Source: Mantis religiosa
Lineage: Eukaryota > Arthropoda > Insecta > Mantodea > Mantidae
Assembly: GCA_030765055.1 (NCBI GenBank)
Contig: CM060951.1
Location: forward strand, 52,932,857 to 52,996,856
Reading direction: 5' to 3'
Length of the DNA: 64,000 nt
The notes beneath the pieces were generated by a model. That model saw only the letters and a list, made by a program, of their open reading frames with translations, was not told where the DNA came from and did no database searches. Of the stretch, positions 1-10,363 are shown in pieces. Numbering within the stretch: the stretch's first letter is position 1; each line of letters starts with the position of its first letter. The position numbers and the translations under genes are program-made.

Positions 1-1362
1 AGTAGACTCTGACATTATACATATAATAAGTACACGCGCAATAGACGATCAATAAAATAATTTAGCTCTCGCACTTGGCACAACACACCTTCGAATGGCG
101 ATATATGACTAATTCAGTTCAAAACACGGTCAGTGATAAAAGTCAAATAAACAAATATGTCATCACTACCGCTAAATCACGTGCTATCGTGTCATGTGCT
201 TGAGAGCAAAGGAACCTCCTCTTTACTTCGTTTAAGAATTAACATGCATTTCAGATAAATCAACACTGTTGCATAATATATTTCATTAAAACAGTTACGA
301 AAATATGAATTTGACAATTCCCTTCCAACATATAAAGATATATCACCATGTTAAATAACGAACTAATTTTTACCGCACAACAGCCTGCACCACAACAGCA
401 GCCAATGAGAGGTGATAAGGTCACGTGACCGTTTAGAGATACGGGGCAAGCTTATGTGAAACAAGGATTAGTTTCATTTATCATAAATTCCGTAAATAAA
501 TCCTTTTAGAAGCTAGGAGTTTAGAAAAAGAATAGGTTCTTACCTGAAGATTAACGTAAGGATTTCTAGAAACATTTCGTTTGAACTTCCAAATTATTTT
601 CCAATTTTAGTCCATTTGTAGAAATTTAGATTAGTATCTATCAGTAGCCTATAATTTTATTGAAATGCAGACTGAGCCTTGGTTAGAAGTGTGTTCAGCT
701 AGAATGTGTAGTGCAAGATAAACACCACATTGTGAGGTTCACGAACAAGGCATCAATAGCTCGTCGGATTCAGCTTCAGGGTAGATCGCAAATACTTTGT
801 AATTTAATATTGCTTGACTGAGAAAGCTCTGCAGGCATAATAGGCGCGAAATTCGGGTGGGTAATTACTCCATTGTTGTTATACTAATGAACGCAGAACT
901 AATTTAACCATCAGCTTGCACAGCAAGATACAGATTCTGCTTGCTGTTGACTACCCGCTGGTGGTTGAGACAGTGTTTTGTTTCCTGTTTATGTGCACTC
1001 CCTCCAGCAAAACTAAATTTGTTAATTCCATGCAGCGCGTATGTGGGTGTCCAACCATGGGAACATGCTGCATTATGTACGCGTGAGTGCTTCAGCCACC
1101 AAAATACACCAACTCATGGTTTAGTTACAAATTACGTACCCGCTATAGCAGAGCTGCTCCTTTTTGTTTTTGCTGATTTGCTCTAAATATGAGAGAATCG
1201 TTGATAAGTGTTAATTCAGCTGTAATGGTAAACCTTTCAGTGCCTACCTACATCATAAAATAGTTAAGTCTAAATATTGTTTGTTTATATAGTTAGAGGC
1301 CTTAAAATTTGTTTAGTCAATGATCATTTTTTGTCCTTCTATATAACCTTTTATTTTGAGCT
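1..1362. other. No recognisable feature
   Basis: AT-rich sequence. The only ORF above 80 codons (941-1186, +) is low in complexity and resembles no family I know. I see no terminal repeats, tRNA-like boxes or transposase motifs. Confidence 0.5.
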
Positions 1363-1640
1363 TCAACGAAATAGATGAACAGGATTACTTTAATAGATAG
1401 AGTCAACATGAAAAATTCAATGCCATGGCCAGCATTTGAACCACGGATCTCCTGGTTTCCGTCCAGTCGCTCTGTAGAATTTAATGTCAGTTCGGCAGTT
1501 GGCCATGGTAGCTCAAAGGTTAAGAGCGACTGGACGGAAGCCAGGAGATCCGTGGTTCAAATCTCGGCCATGGCATTGAATTTTTAATGTTGACTCTATC
1601 TATCAAGAACCTTAGCCTATATAAGGCTAGTGTGGAGAAA
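1363..1640. repeat. Palindromic tRNA-like repeat, copy 1 (short loop)
   Basis: Two inverted arms face each other. The right arm (about 1505-1600, +) reads like a tRNA: a D-arm GCTC...GAGC, an anticodon-like stem CTGG/CCAG around a 7-nt loop, a B-box GGTTCAAATC, and 5' GCCATGG able to pair with 3' CCATGGC. The left arm (about 1396-1472) is its reverse complement, including TTTGAACCACGGATCTCC. Outside both arms sits a conserved flank, ATAGAGTCAAC on the left and GTTGACTCTATCTATC on the right. About 40 bp separates the tRNA-like parts. Inference: an inverted SINE dimer or a foldback element whose ends are tRNA-derived. The coding potential of this stretch is a shadow of the repeat. Confidence 0.7.
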
Positions 1641-1769
1641 TGATTAATTTCCATCAATTAACTAAAAGGATTACTTTAAATTTATACACACTCGTATAAT
1701 TTTCCCTCGCAGCATATCTAGCGTCAAAACACACATTTGAAAACTGCATTGTAATAATAAATAATAACC

Positions 1770-2070
1770 CATGGCGCGACAGTCCTTAGAGGGCCAAGGC
1801 CTACCAACCCGACTGCCGGCCACACGCCCACTTAGGCATGGCAGAGGTGAATGATCAGCCAACCGATACGGGGAAGAAATGTGGTCAGCATCTCGGCATC
1901 CACCAGCTGGAATGTTGGTTTCCGTGACCAGGGCCGCTTACCTAGCGTAAGCTCCTCACTTCCCTCACGATGCTGAGTGGCACCGGTCCTATACCCGGGA
2001 CCTAAAATCCGCACCACATGGGTGGGATGGAACCCGGACCGCTCTCCGTGGCCAGGGACCAAGAAAAACT
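1770..2070 (-). repeat. Probable tRNA-derived SINE
   Basis: On the minus strand the segment begins near 2065 with a tRNA-like B-box (GGTCCGGGTTCCATCCC). It continues with GC-rich body sequence ending in a block, GGCAGTCGGGTTGGTAGGCC followed by TTGGCCCTCTAAGGACTGTCGCGCC, that resembles the conserved 3' domain of several insect SINEs. It is much GC-richer than its flanks. No target-site duplication was identified and only one copy is in the window. Confidence 0.5.
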
Positions 2071-2243
2071 GCGTTGTGAGATAACTTAATAAATTTTATC
2101 CGATATCATTTATTTAGTACAACAAAATCTACCTAACCTGGACCCCTTATAAGTTGGAAACCTGCAAAAACGGAAAATAAATTTCGGACGGAGTTATTTC
2201 CTATGTTCTAAGCGGAGAACTGTCTAACGTGGAAACGGAAATA

Positions 2244-3572
2244 CGAGGCATGTTTTTTAAGTCAGTACCGTTTTGGAATTAAGAAAAGACGTGCATAGAT
2301 ATCGCAATAATTTTACTTCTACATGAAAGCTTGTATCTTAATCTACTTTTCTACATAATCTTCATGAATATTGAGGCACTTGTCATAACGTGGTACCAGT
2401 TTCTGAATACCGTCCTCATAAAATTCTGCCGCCTGACGTGTTAACCACTGTATCACAACTGTTTTGACTTCATTATTGTCTTAATGACGCTGACCACCCA
2501 GATGTTTCTTCAAGTACAAGAACAAATGGTAGTCGCTGGGCGCCAGATCAGGGCTGTATGGAGGATGATATAGAGTTTCCCATTGAAAAGTTTTGACGAG
2601 ATCTTTGGTTCGATTAGCCACATGTGGACGGGCATTGTCATGCAGCAAAACGATACGCTTACTCAACTTGCCACGTCTTTTGTTCTGGATTGCACGGCAC
2701 AGATTTTTCAATATCTCACAATAAGACGCAGCATTGATTGTCTCATTACGATGCAGAAACTACACTAGCAATACTCCTTTTCTGTCCCAAAAACTGTGCA
2801 CATGATTTTCCGGGCAGAAATTGTTTGCTCAAACTTCACTTTTGTGGGTGATGATGAATGTCACCATTCTATGGATTGTTGTTTCGATTCTGGTGTTACG
2901 TAGGCCACCCATGTTTCGTCATCAGTAACAATTGGTCTAAAAAATCTTCACCTTCATTGTGGTACCGCTCAAGGAAAGTCAATGCACTGTCTAAACGTTG
3001 GATTTTGTGCAAATCTATAAACATTTTCGGAACCCAACGTGAACACAGTTTCCGGTACTTCAACTTCTCGGTCACAATGCGATAAAAAACACTACGAGAA
3101 TATTGAGGAAAATAGTCGCACAATTATGAAATTGTAAAGCGTCTGTTTTCTCTCACCTTTTCGTCCACTTTATGCACCAAATTTTCAGTAACGACCGAAG
3201 GACGCCCACAACGTTCTTCATCATGCACATTTGTGCGGCCATCTTTAAATGCTCTCACCCATTTCCCTACCATTCCATCACTCATAATGTTTTGTCCGTA
3301 AACTTCACAGATCTCACGATGAATATCGATCAGTTTTATGTCTTTAGTACTAAGAAATCGTATAACAGCCCGTACTTCACAATCGGCGGACTCACGATTG
3401 TCGGAGGCATCTTAAACACTCAGTAACCAACGTATACAATGAAGAATCAGACTGTAATGGCGTCAGTGCGTAGAAAAGAGATGTAGGTAACCAGCGCCCA
3501 TACGCGGAACGCCGACCGTATCGCTGCGGCGGCGGAATCGCGAAACGGCACTCACTTAAAAAACATACCCCG
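2244..3572 (-). mobile_element. mariner element, near full length, decayed
   Basis: Terminal inverted repeats of about 28 bp are visible: the left starts CGAGGCATGTTTTTTAAGT and the right, reversed, CGGGGTATGTTTTTTAAGT. Both are flanked by TA (2242-2243 and 3573-3574), the standard mariner target duplication. The length of 1329 bp is normal for an intact mariner. It lies inside the Tigger-like element, so it inserted later. The transposase runs on the minus strand and is broken. Confidence 0.9.
2481..3430 (-). pseudogene. mariner transposase pseudogene (DD34D)
   Basis: Read from right to left, the pieces give an N-terminal helix-turn-helix region (about 3426-3172, with stops), a linker with the mariner motif RWVPKM (about 3030), and the catalytic core. 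The first catalytic Asp motif (GDETW in the family) is eroded to sequence ending KHGWPT near 2896. The second Asp is in LLHDNARPH and the third in PPYSPDLAPSDYHLF, with 34 residues between them, the mariner spacing. The family cuts and pastes DNA at TA in the nucleus. Several frameshifts and stops mean no functional product. Confidence 0.9.
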
Positions 3573-3845
3573 TACTTTTCGAAAACCGTTTGCTTTAATA
3601 ACCTGATTAAAACGGATTGTTCTATGTGTATGAGGTTGCAATGTACTTATTTTAAAAAAGGACGACTGTGCTTGCACCAAAACTCCATGAACTATAAAGT
3701 CATAAAATGTAATACTTCAAGGGAAAGGGCAAACAAACCATTAACTCCTTAACTCTGTCCTAACATATGGTAAGGGTGCACCTGTGTTGCAGTGTCTTCA
3801 TTCTCAGTTTCCTTGTCACAAGTGATCAAGTACGAGTAGAAAAAA

Positions 3846-4305
3846 ACCGTGAACTTTTGTGATTGTAAAATGAGTTACGTAAGATATTATCACTGGAGGA
3901 AAAACTAAGGTTATTGAAGATGAGGAAAAGAACAAACGTGCAGCTAAAGAATTAAGTGTTTTGTTTAAAATTGGGAAAACTCAGAGTGGTTTAAAGAAAC
4001 ACCAGGGCATGTGAAAGGTATACAAAATCTACAGAGTATAACGAGCTAAATCTTGCTGTGTTCGAGTGATTAGTACGCACGCTAAAGGAATTCCCATTTT
4101 TGAACCATTGCTTCAGACTCAAGCTTTAGAGACAACAGCTTCCAGTAGATGCTTCAAATATCGCCATAACATTGTTTTGAATGTTGTGTGTGGTAAAGCA
4201 AATGATGTTGATATGCAAACAGTTGCAGATTTGGAAAGGAAAATTGAAAACAGAGATACTAGGCGATACACTACAGTGGTATGTACGTTAAAATACAGTA
4301 CCTAA
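3846..4305 (+). pseudogene. Tigger/pogo-like transposase, N-terminal remnant
   Basis: The conceptual protein carries a CENP-B-type DNA-binding region. A psq-like helix-turn-helix (TKVIEDEEKNKRAAKELS then FKIGKTQ) is followed after a stop by a second Tc5-type helix-turn-helix segment with FKYRHNIV and VCGKANDVDMQT. The DDE catalytic domain is absent. The same truncated layout occurs in the 47-48 kb copy. An in-frame stop and frame changes rule out a product. Known family members bind the element ends; here only that part is left. Confidence 0.7.
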
Positions 4306-4437
4306 TGCATATAAGCCTACTATTATTTACACTTTATTATATGTCATCCCTTCACTGTAAACCTGTGTGACTATTTCGTGATATCTTTGTGTTCAAACAC
4401 AAACATTTTTAAGACGGAAATCTGTGTAAAATAAATA

Positions 4438-5126
4438 CAAGGTACGTCCAGAAAGTAAGCTTTCTTTGGTAATAAAATTAAATTATGTACAGATACAGAA
4501 AAATTATTCATTGCATAAAATCTACAACTTTCAAACTACTTTTCCACATAACTGCCGAAGTTTTGCAGGCATATGTCACAGCGAGGCACAAGTTTTTGTG
4601 TAACTTCTTCATAGAAGTTTGCCGTCTATGTCTTCAACCAGTTGGAAACATTTTCTTTCAGCTCTTCGTCATTGTTGAAGTGTTGACCGCCAAGAAATAT
4701 TTGAGATGCAAAAACAGATGAAAGTCGCTGGGAGCGAGGTCAGGGCTGTACGGGGGGTGGTCAAAAATGTCACAGCCAAATACCTGTAGGATGTTTTTCG
4801 TCGCATTTGCAGTGTGTGGTCGTGCGTTGCCATGAAGAAACACAAGACCCTTTGACATCGAAAATTTGCCGATAAATTTCAACTAGTTTCACTTTCCTAG
4901 CATTAAGAAAACGAATCACAGATCTGATTTCACAAGTGGTGGGATTTTTAATCAACACCGACATTGTAAACAAGCACATCAAAGCGTACATGGCTGACAG
5001 CGACCTTACAATGGCGCACGTTTCTTCTCCTTGATACAGAGCGTCTACCGCGCATGTACGTAACTGTGATCGCAGCGCTGCAGCAGAGATAAATTGAAAG
5101 AGAACTTACTTTCTGGACGCCCCTTG
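4438..5126 (-). mobile_element. Internally deleted mariner, family B copy 1
   Basis: The 689-bp element has terminal inverted repeats containing CGTCCAGAAAGTAAG at both ends, flanked by TA (4436-4437 and 5127-5128). It sits in the third gap of the Tigger-like element. The same family, similarly deleted, is at 63042-63725 in the opposite orientation. The deletion joins the N-terminal helix-turn-helix to the catalytic core and drops the linker and first Asp motif. Confidence 0.9.
4658..4991 (-). pseudogene. Deleted mariner transposase (family B)
   Basis: The N-terminal piece (4991-about 4880) has the mariner helix-turn-helix signature IRSVIRFLNARKVKLVEIYR. After the deletion junction the catalytic piece reads LHGNARPHTANATKN and then PPYSPDLAPSDFHLF. 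The family's second catalytic Asp (HDNARPH) is Gly here, so the core is dead even apart from the deletion. Spacing to the third Asp is still 34 residues. The two pieces are in different frames. Confidence 0.85.
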
Positions 5127-5233
5127 TAAATAAATACCAGTACGATTGCGTTGCGTTTTAAAGAGGGTTTGCTGTACACAATTGTCATTAGTGTACCGCA
5201 AAGTATTCATAAAAGGATAAAATGTATAAAAAT

Positions 5234-5405
5234 AGGTAGTGGCTGACCCTTAGGTCTGTCGGGATTACGAAGGGTCCGGGATTCGATTCCCGGCCTGTGA
5301 GGGGAAACTTTTCTGTAGCGTAGACGTTGCTTAATATCCCCAGAGCCTGCAAGTATGAATGAGTGCGTTTTTGTCTGCGTAATCTAATGTAGCTAGGGGG
5401 AAAAG
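5234..5405 (+). repeat. tRNA-derived SINE, family D copy
   Basis: A near-perfect B-box/T-arm, CCGGGATTCGATTCCCGG (about 5277-5294), follows a weak A-box (TAGTGGCTGACC). The tail has GCAAGTATGAATGAGTGCG and then GTAATCTAATG. The tail matches the SINEs at 45125-45290 (minus) and 47025-47165 (plus), which share TATGAATGAGAGTGAATGTG and ATGATCTAA. It lies immediately right of the Tigger/mariner composite. Confidence 0.65.
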
Positions 5406-6880
5406 AAACCAAAAAACAAAACTCACTGAAACTCTATTATCGTTGTGTCCAAAACCAGCTCTCAGAGAGCCAATTTCTTATTCGTTGCAATTAAAGCATA
5501 CAAACCCATTAACTATGAACTTATATCAGACCTAACTGAATGCCAAAAGGGGACATTTACCTACAGAAACCTTTCAGCTGAATGGCTGGAAGACAAACTC
5601 TGCGCCGGCCCCTGGATGAGTATGTTCTGTAGTGATTTGATGTCAATATCTGGCATTCAAACATTATCCTACAACATGTATCAATTTCAGGTTCAGGAGC
5701 GGGAGGAAATGGGAGATTTAGAGAAGCATTAGTAGAGTGTTAGATCTAGGTAAAGTGTAGAAGCTGGTCGTGGTAGAGATGGCTTAGTATTTCCTTAGCA
5801 ACATAACCGTGCACATTAAATTGTGACTATCCATGCAAGCGACTGTACCGCGTTCTTAAGATGTATCCACCACACTTAAATGTGTGATCTCAGGTAAGGA
5901 CACTTCCGAGAATAAAGTTTATTGCCCTTAATCCCTTGACATCCTAGCTATTCTTCCACTTCAACAGTGCAACAAGGCCATCTACTCTTTTCCCAGCGCT
6001 CACGATATGGAGCATATAGGTAGGTTGCATATTTGATATCGCAACTCGTCCGGCTGCACAGTTAGAAAAGAGAAGTTGACTATGCATAAAATCTCTTGTG
6101 TTTCATTGCCGCTTTTACTTATGCAATAGAAGTAACTGAATTGCAGACAATTACACAGCCAGTGAATCATACTTTTGTGCACTGTTGTAATGCACATTCT
6201 CCTTTATTGTTCAAAATGTTCAGTTTCCATTTTGCTATTAATACGAACAATTTAACTTAATAATACCCTTCTCTTCTTTCGTGGAATGTATTCGCCATCA
6301 ATTCCTGTTAAGAAGACAGAAAGACTCGAAACTCCGCTTCTATTCCCATAAAGGGTGGGTCCATCTTGCATGTGTTTTCTCCATTACGTGGGTCCCATAC
6401 TACTTCACAATGCAGTTCCGTAGACACAGGGACGGAATTGGACACTCATGAACTTCAGCTGAAACGGAAAGCTTGAAGGTGATTTAGTACACCATATATA
6501 GGCTCTCCAGTTTGGTTCCGCAGGATACAAAGACGTCTCACAATGCCACTTGTAACCATGCTAAGGGAATTCGCTGCCAAATCGAGTCCAACTCAATCCG
6601 AACAGCTCCCGTTCGAAAGCGACTTGGATGTCCCGCCCGAGGAACAGGTGTACTTTTTTATCTTGAAAATTGCAGAGCGATGCGCAGTGGTATCTGAGCG
6701 AGTCCACTTCAGAACGGTTGCAACTGGAGGGGAGGGAAGGTCAGTTGCATATCAGTTGTGAGCAAGTAAAGGAGTGCAGAGCTACTGAGTAATACTACAG
6801 CTTGTTTCAAAAAGTGCAACTTTCCTGGTTCCAAGAGAGCATTTAGAAATAGCGCATCCTAGCAGCAAATTAAGAAATAA
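5406..6880. other. No supported feature
   Basis: Several short ORFs occur (for example 5445-5732 and 6543-6761, both +) but none resembles a known family and none has supporting structure. The second has a moderately balanced composition and could be part of the element at 6882-7715, but I cannot show this. Confidence 0.4.
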
Positions 6881-6881
6881 G

Positions 6882-7715
6882 GTGCTACATTTACAAACAC
6901 AAGAAGTAATAAACAATCTGTATGCATTTATGAAAAAGGAACAAGGGTCTGGGTTTGCTCTGAAAATCTGGGAAAGGGCATCAGAGACAACAGATGTGTT
7001 TGTAAGCAGTGTTAGAAGTATTATTAGGGAAACGAAAACCATTGATTCTGGTGCAACGACGTCGTTTTCTACCCCAGGTAAACAAAAATCTAGAACATGC
7101 ACAAAATCTAATTTAGATGGCTTTAATGAAGAAGTAGTTAGGCAAACTGTCAATGACTTTTACATAACAGAAAAGGAACGACCAACAAGAGATCAAATGA
7201 TATTCGCATCTAAGAAACCCTGAAATTTATCAGCTTATCCCACCCCTATAACCAACATCTTCTTATAAAATGGATAGAATACTTCAGGAGTATAATCATA
7301 CTGTCCTAAGACTACCTCCCTACTGTCCGAAATTGAACCCCATACAACTAATATGTGCCACACTAAAAACTAGGTTTCCAAATATAATGTTTCTTTTAAA
7401 ATGGATGATATAATTAAACTTACAGATGAAAAAATGAAATCAATAACAGTAGAAGAATAGCGAAAAGCATGCAAACATGTAAGAAAATTCGAAGTAGAAT
7501 ATATGAGAACCGAGGGACTTCTAGATGCAAGAGAGGAGTTAGTTATTCACTTAAATGGTGACAGTGGTGATAGTGACAGTGAACAGGAAGAAAATGGTGG
7601 TGAAGCTGAACAACAGTATGAAGAGGATGAGGATGGACCAGAACACCACCACCAGGCAGAGGATGAAGACGACGAATCGCCATTTGGTATCAGCGGAGTT
7701 GCTGCCTTAATTTAG
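6882..7715 (+). pseudogene. DDE transposase (IS630/Tc1-related), internally deleted
   Basis: The N-terminal part (6882-7223) has a helix-turn-helix region and then DGFNEEVVRQTVNDFY, which resembles DNFTCDLIRREIYRFY in the element at 49358-50634, so the two are one family. A stop at 7221 and a deletion remove the first two catalytic residues. The C-terminal part resumes near 7264 with LRLPPYCPKLNPIQLI, where the family has a NPIE motif with the catalytic Glu; here it is Gln. The end (7503-7715) is very acidic, with runs of Asp and Glu and His-His-His, then GISGVAALI. The acidic tail is probably the transposase C-terminus, not a host gene. Confidence 0.65.
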
Positions 7716-8507
7716 AAGAGCTGCAATACTGGCTATGCAGATCTTCGAGAGTGAGCCTTGACTTGTAAAAGGTAAGCTTAGTTATTAGTCAGCTTGTGCA
7801 GCGTAGTCCCCTCTCGTAATCTTACGCGTGTGACGCATTGTGGCGAGAGGCGCCTATCCCCACCACATTTGTTACTCATCCCTACCGTGCAGGATTCCTG
7901 TCCAGATAAAATAATACATCTATACTTCTTATACGTGCACGGTTTTAGAAAGCATATGAGCTGGACCAGTTCTTGCTTGCGACAGCTGCACTCCTGCCAA
8001 ACGTTGGGTTCCCAGTGAGAAAGCTGTGAATATAAGGGTAAACATACGTCACGAATAAAATTGTCCGAACATAAACTTGCTCAGCAACGCCTTCAGTACT
8101 CATGTGTTTATTTAGTGAAAATATACCTGGATTTCTGCGGTGGCCTATGGCAGAGGAGCTGCAATTTCATCATCCTCCTCGTCTTCTTTCTCAATATCCT
8201 CCTCATGACTGTTCAGAATCGTTTTCGTACAAAAGCGCCACACGACTAGCCCAATTTTATTTTGTCACTTTTATTTTGTTAAGTACAGCAAGAGTGAAGC
8301 TTTTCAACATTTGGAAGGCGAAAAATACTGTTATCTTAGTCCAAATTATTTCTATAGTGTTTTAATATCTATGATATGGAAGTAAGTGAATAGCGAAATT
8401 TGGTCTAAGTAGTACTTTTTCTGCTATGTTTTATTTTAGTTTACTTTGTTAATAATTTTACTCTCGGAAGTTAATTCTTCTATCACACTGGCTGTGTCTA
8501 GTCTAAA
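7716..8507. other. No supported feature
   Basis: Short overlapping ORFs only, without recognisable motifs. No inverted repeats or tRNA-like boxes were found. Confidence 0.4.
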
Positions 8508-8665
8508 GTATAGAAAGATAGAGTCAGACTGAAAAATTCAATGTCATAGCCGGAATTTGAACCACGGATCTTCTGGTTAGAGCGGCTGGACGGCAACGTG
8601 AAGATGCGTGGTTCAAATCCTGGCTCTGGCATTGAATTTTTCATTCTTATATCTTTCCAAATTTT
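8508..8665. repeat. Palindromic tRNA-like repeat, copy 2 (short loop)
   Basis: The left arm GATAGAGTCAGACTGAAAAA leads into the reverse-complement tRNA-like block with TTTGAACCACGGATCTTCTGG. It is followed at once by a forward block with GTGGTTCAAATCCTGGCTCTGG and TTGAATTTTTCATTCTTATATC. The loop is only tens of bases. Same family as 1363-1640, 9297-9722, 57838-58500 and 62607-62965. Confidence 0.7.
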
Positions 8666-9296
8666 ACTCTCATTTCATAAGAGCAGAATGCCATGTTACT
8701 GGGGACCAGTTAATCGTAAATGTTCTCTTTTCGAGAATTTTGTAGATGCACGTCTGTCCATTTAGTAGATAACATTTGATTTTAGAATGGTAGCCAGCAT
8801 TATCCATGGCAATGATTGATTCCTCTTCTAAAAGCTTTGAAATCCTGTTCACGAACTAGTGTATGTATGCGTCTACATTCATTTTAGAGTGGTAGTCAAC
8901 AACTTCATTCCTGGGTTGGAACAAACACACCACTTACTTTCTGGAATAAACACTTTTTGTACCGAACCCGGCATGGCAAATAGAAGTCTGCAACACTTTT
9001 CCATAGAGAATTTGAATCGCTTTTTTTTCCATCTGAGTTTGTTGTGTGTATTTCTTGCAATGGTTCTGGTTTACTTATATCTCGTCAGGATAAAAAGTTG
9101 GGTGTGTTTCTCCAGATGCCTTAAGCCTTAAAATTGTAATTCTTGTGTCTGCAGTATCCCTTTTTTAAGTAAGAATTTGTGCTCATCATTAGTTGCTTTC
9201 TTTCTCCTTATTTTTCTTTCTCCATTTCCTTTTTTTTCCTTTAAAGCTCAAAACTCTGGAGTTTTGGGACACTTTATAGTAAATTCGCTATTGAAT
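8666..9296. other. No supported feature
   Basis: AT-rich, with a pyrimidine-rich stretch near 9190-9245. No coding or repeat signature recognised. Confidence 0.4.
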
Positions 9297-9722
9297 AGAT
9301 AGTGTCAGACTAAAAAATTCAATGCCATGGCTGGGATTTGAACCACTGATCTCCCGGTCTCCGTCCGATCCCTCTTAGCCATTGAGCTACCATAGCCAAC
9401 GTGCCGTCTGGACATTAAATTCTCCAACTGACTTGTATGTTTCCCGAGAAAGCACTAGCGGTTCTCATATACAATGAGACTTATTAACTCTGTAAGTACT
9501 TGGGTCCCAGGATTTATAGGTACCACTATTAGGTTATTTATTGGAAATGTAATCATTCTTCCATACTATCCGAGTGTAGGCTAGGATCTGAATATATAGA
9601 TTCAGATAGAGTCAGCTGGAGAATTTAATGTACGAAAATCCCGGCCGTGGCCTTGAATTTTTCATTCTGACTCTATATTTCCAAATCTTAGCCTACACAC
9701 GGCTAGTGTCGATGAATGATTA
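9297..9722. repeat. Palindromic tRNA-like repeat, copy 3 (long loop)
   Basis: The left arm (9297-9410) is a full reverse-complement tRNA-like block: GGGATTTGAACCACTGATC, then CATTGAGCTACCATAGCC. About 200 bp of unrelated sequence follows. The right arm (about 9615-9722) keeps AAAATCCCGGCCGTGGCC, TTGAATTTTTCATTCTGACTC and the terminal block TTAGCCTACACACGGCTAGTG, but has lost most of its tRNA-like part. This copy shows that the element has a real internal region in its longer form. Confidence 0.7.
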
Positions 9723-9903
9723 AATTTCCAAATTCGCTAATGACATAAATTTCTTATATTATATTTTTCAAAGTCGTCTAAATTTGTAACACCTCTGTGC
9801 ATTTTGGTATGTTGTCCTGGAGATCTAATCAAAAGTTCAGCAATGGTTACCGTAGATTTACCCTCTTTCACAAAAAATGGATACTGTAAGTACACTCACA
9901 CAC

Positions 9904-10363
9904 TGCCGGCCTCGGTAGCGAAGATGTTAGCGCGTCTGTGTCACGTTCAAGAGGTTCCGAGTTCGAATACCTTTCTTTGTAATTTACGTCCTCCAACGCT
10001 AAGTGATCGAAATGGATGAAATGATGTTCAAATGAGCCCAGGGTCCATATATTTTAGAGTTACCCGACATTCGTCTTTCAGGATAAGGGTAATCCCGGAA
10101 AAAACCTTACACAGGTAATTCACCCTGACCCAGATTCGAACTCGGGACCTCTTGAACGTGAGGCAGACACGCCACTACCACGCTACCGAGGCGGCGAATC
10201 TCGGTAAAGGTCAGTTGCCTGGATAGGGTTTTTCGGGGGTTTCCCTTATCCTGAAAGACGAAAGTCGAGTAACTCCAAGCTCTATAGACCCTGGGATCAT
10301 TTGACCATCCTTTCACGCATGTCATTCATCTTCCGGTATGGCGTAGGTTTGGAGGACGTAAAT
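9904..10363 (+). repeat. tRNA-derived SINE, family A, outer copy (interrupted)
   Basis: The tRNA-like head is at 9904-9968: GGCCTCGGTAGCGAAGATG as A-box region, then TCACGTTCAAGAGGTTCCGAG. The body resumes at 10195-10363 (CGAATCTCGG through GTTTGGAGGACGTAAATT). The gap is filled by a second copy of the same SINE in the opposite orientation. The break falls inside the B-box, so any internal RNA polymerase III promoter here is destroyed. Confidence 0.85.
9969..10194 (-). repeat. tRNA-derived SINE, family A, inserted copy
   Basis: A full-length minus-strand copy: the tRNA-like head lies at the right end (CGCTACCGAGGCGG in plus orientation) and the 3' end at the left (AATTTACGTCCTCC). It is flanked by a 5-bp direct repeat, CGAAT (9964-9968 and 10195-10199), the target duplication. 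It therefore inserted after the outer copy. Confidence 0.85.

Larger units (their letters stand above)
2120..5174 (+). mobile_element. Tigger/pogo-like element, copy 1, split by two mariners
   Basis: The element is in three pieces: 2120-2243, 3573-4437 and 5127-5174. Each piece aligns in order with the uninterrupted copy at 47256-48378. Its ends are imperfect inverted repeats flanked by TA: the left starts CAACAAAATCTACC and the right, reversed, CAGCAAACCCTC. With the two mariners removed it is about 1.03 kb, far shorter than an autonomous Tigger of about 2.4 kb. It keeps only the N-terminal DNA-binding part of the transposase. The second copy has the same layout, so this is probably a non-autonomous deletion-derivative family rather than a chance truncation. 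Confidence 0.75.

Noticed and set aside
1505..1600. Functional tRNA gene
   Set aside because: The T-stem pairs poorly, the sequence is repeated as part of a larger element, and its mirror arm is adjacent. The other tRNA-like heads are likewise parts of SINEs.
7503..7715. Acidic host nuclear protein
   Set aside because: It directly follows the C-terminal transposase motif in a compatible reading and has no independent start or splice context.
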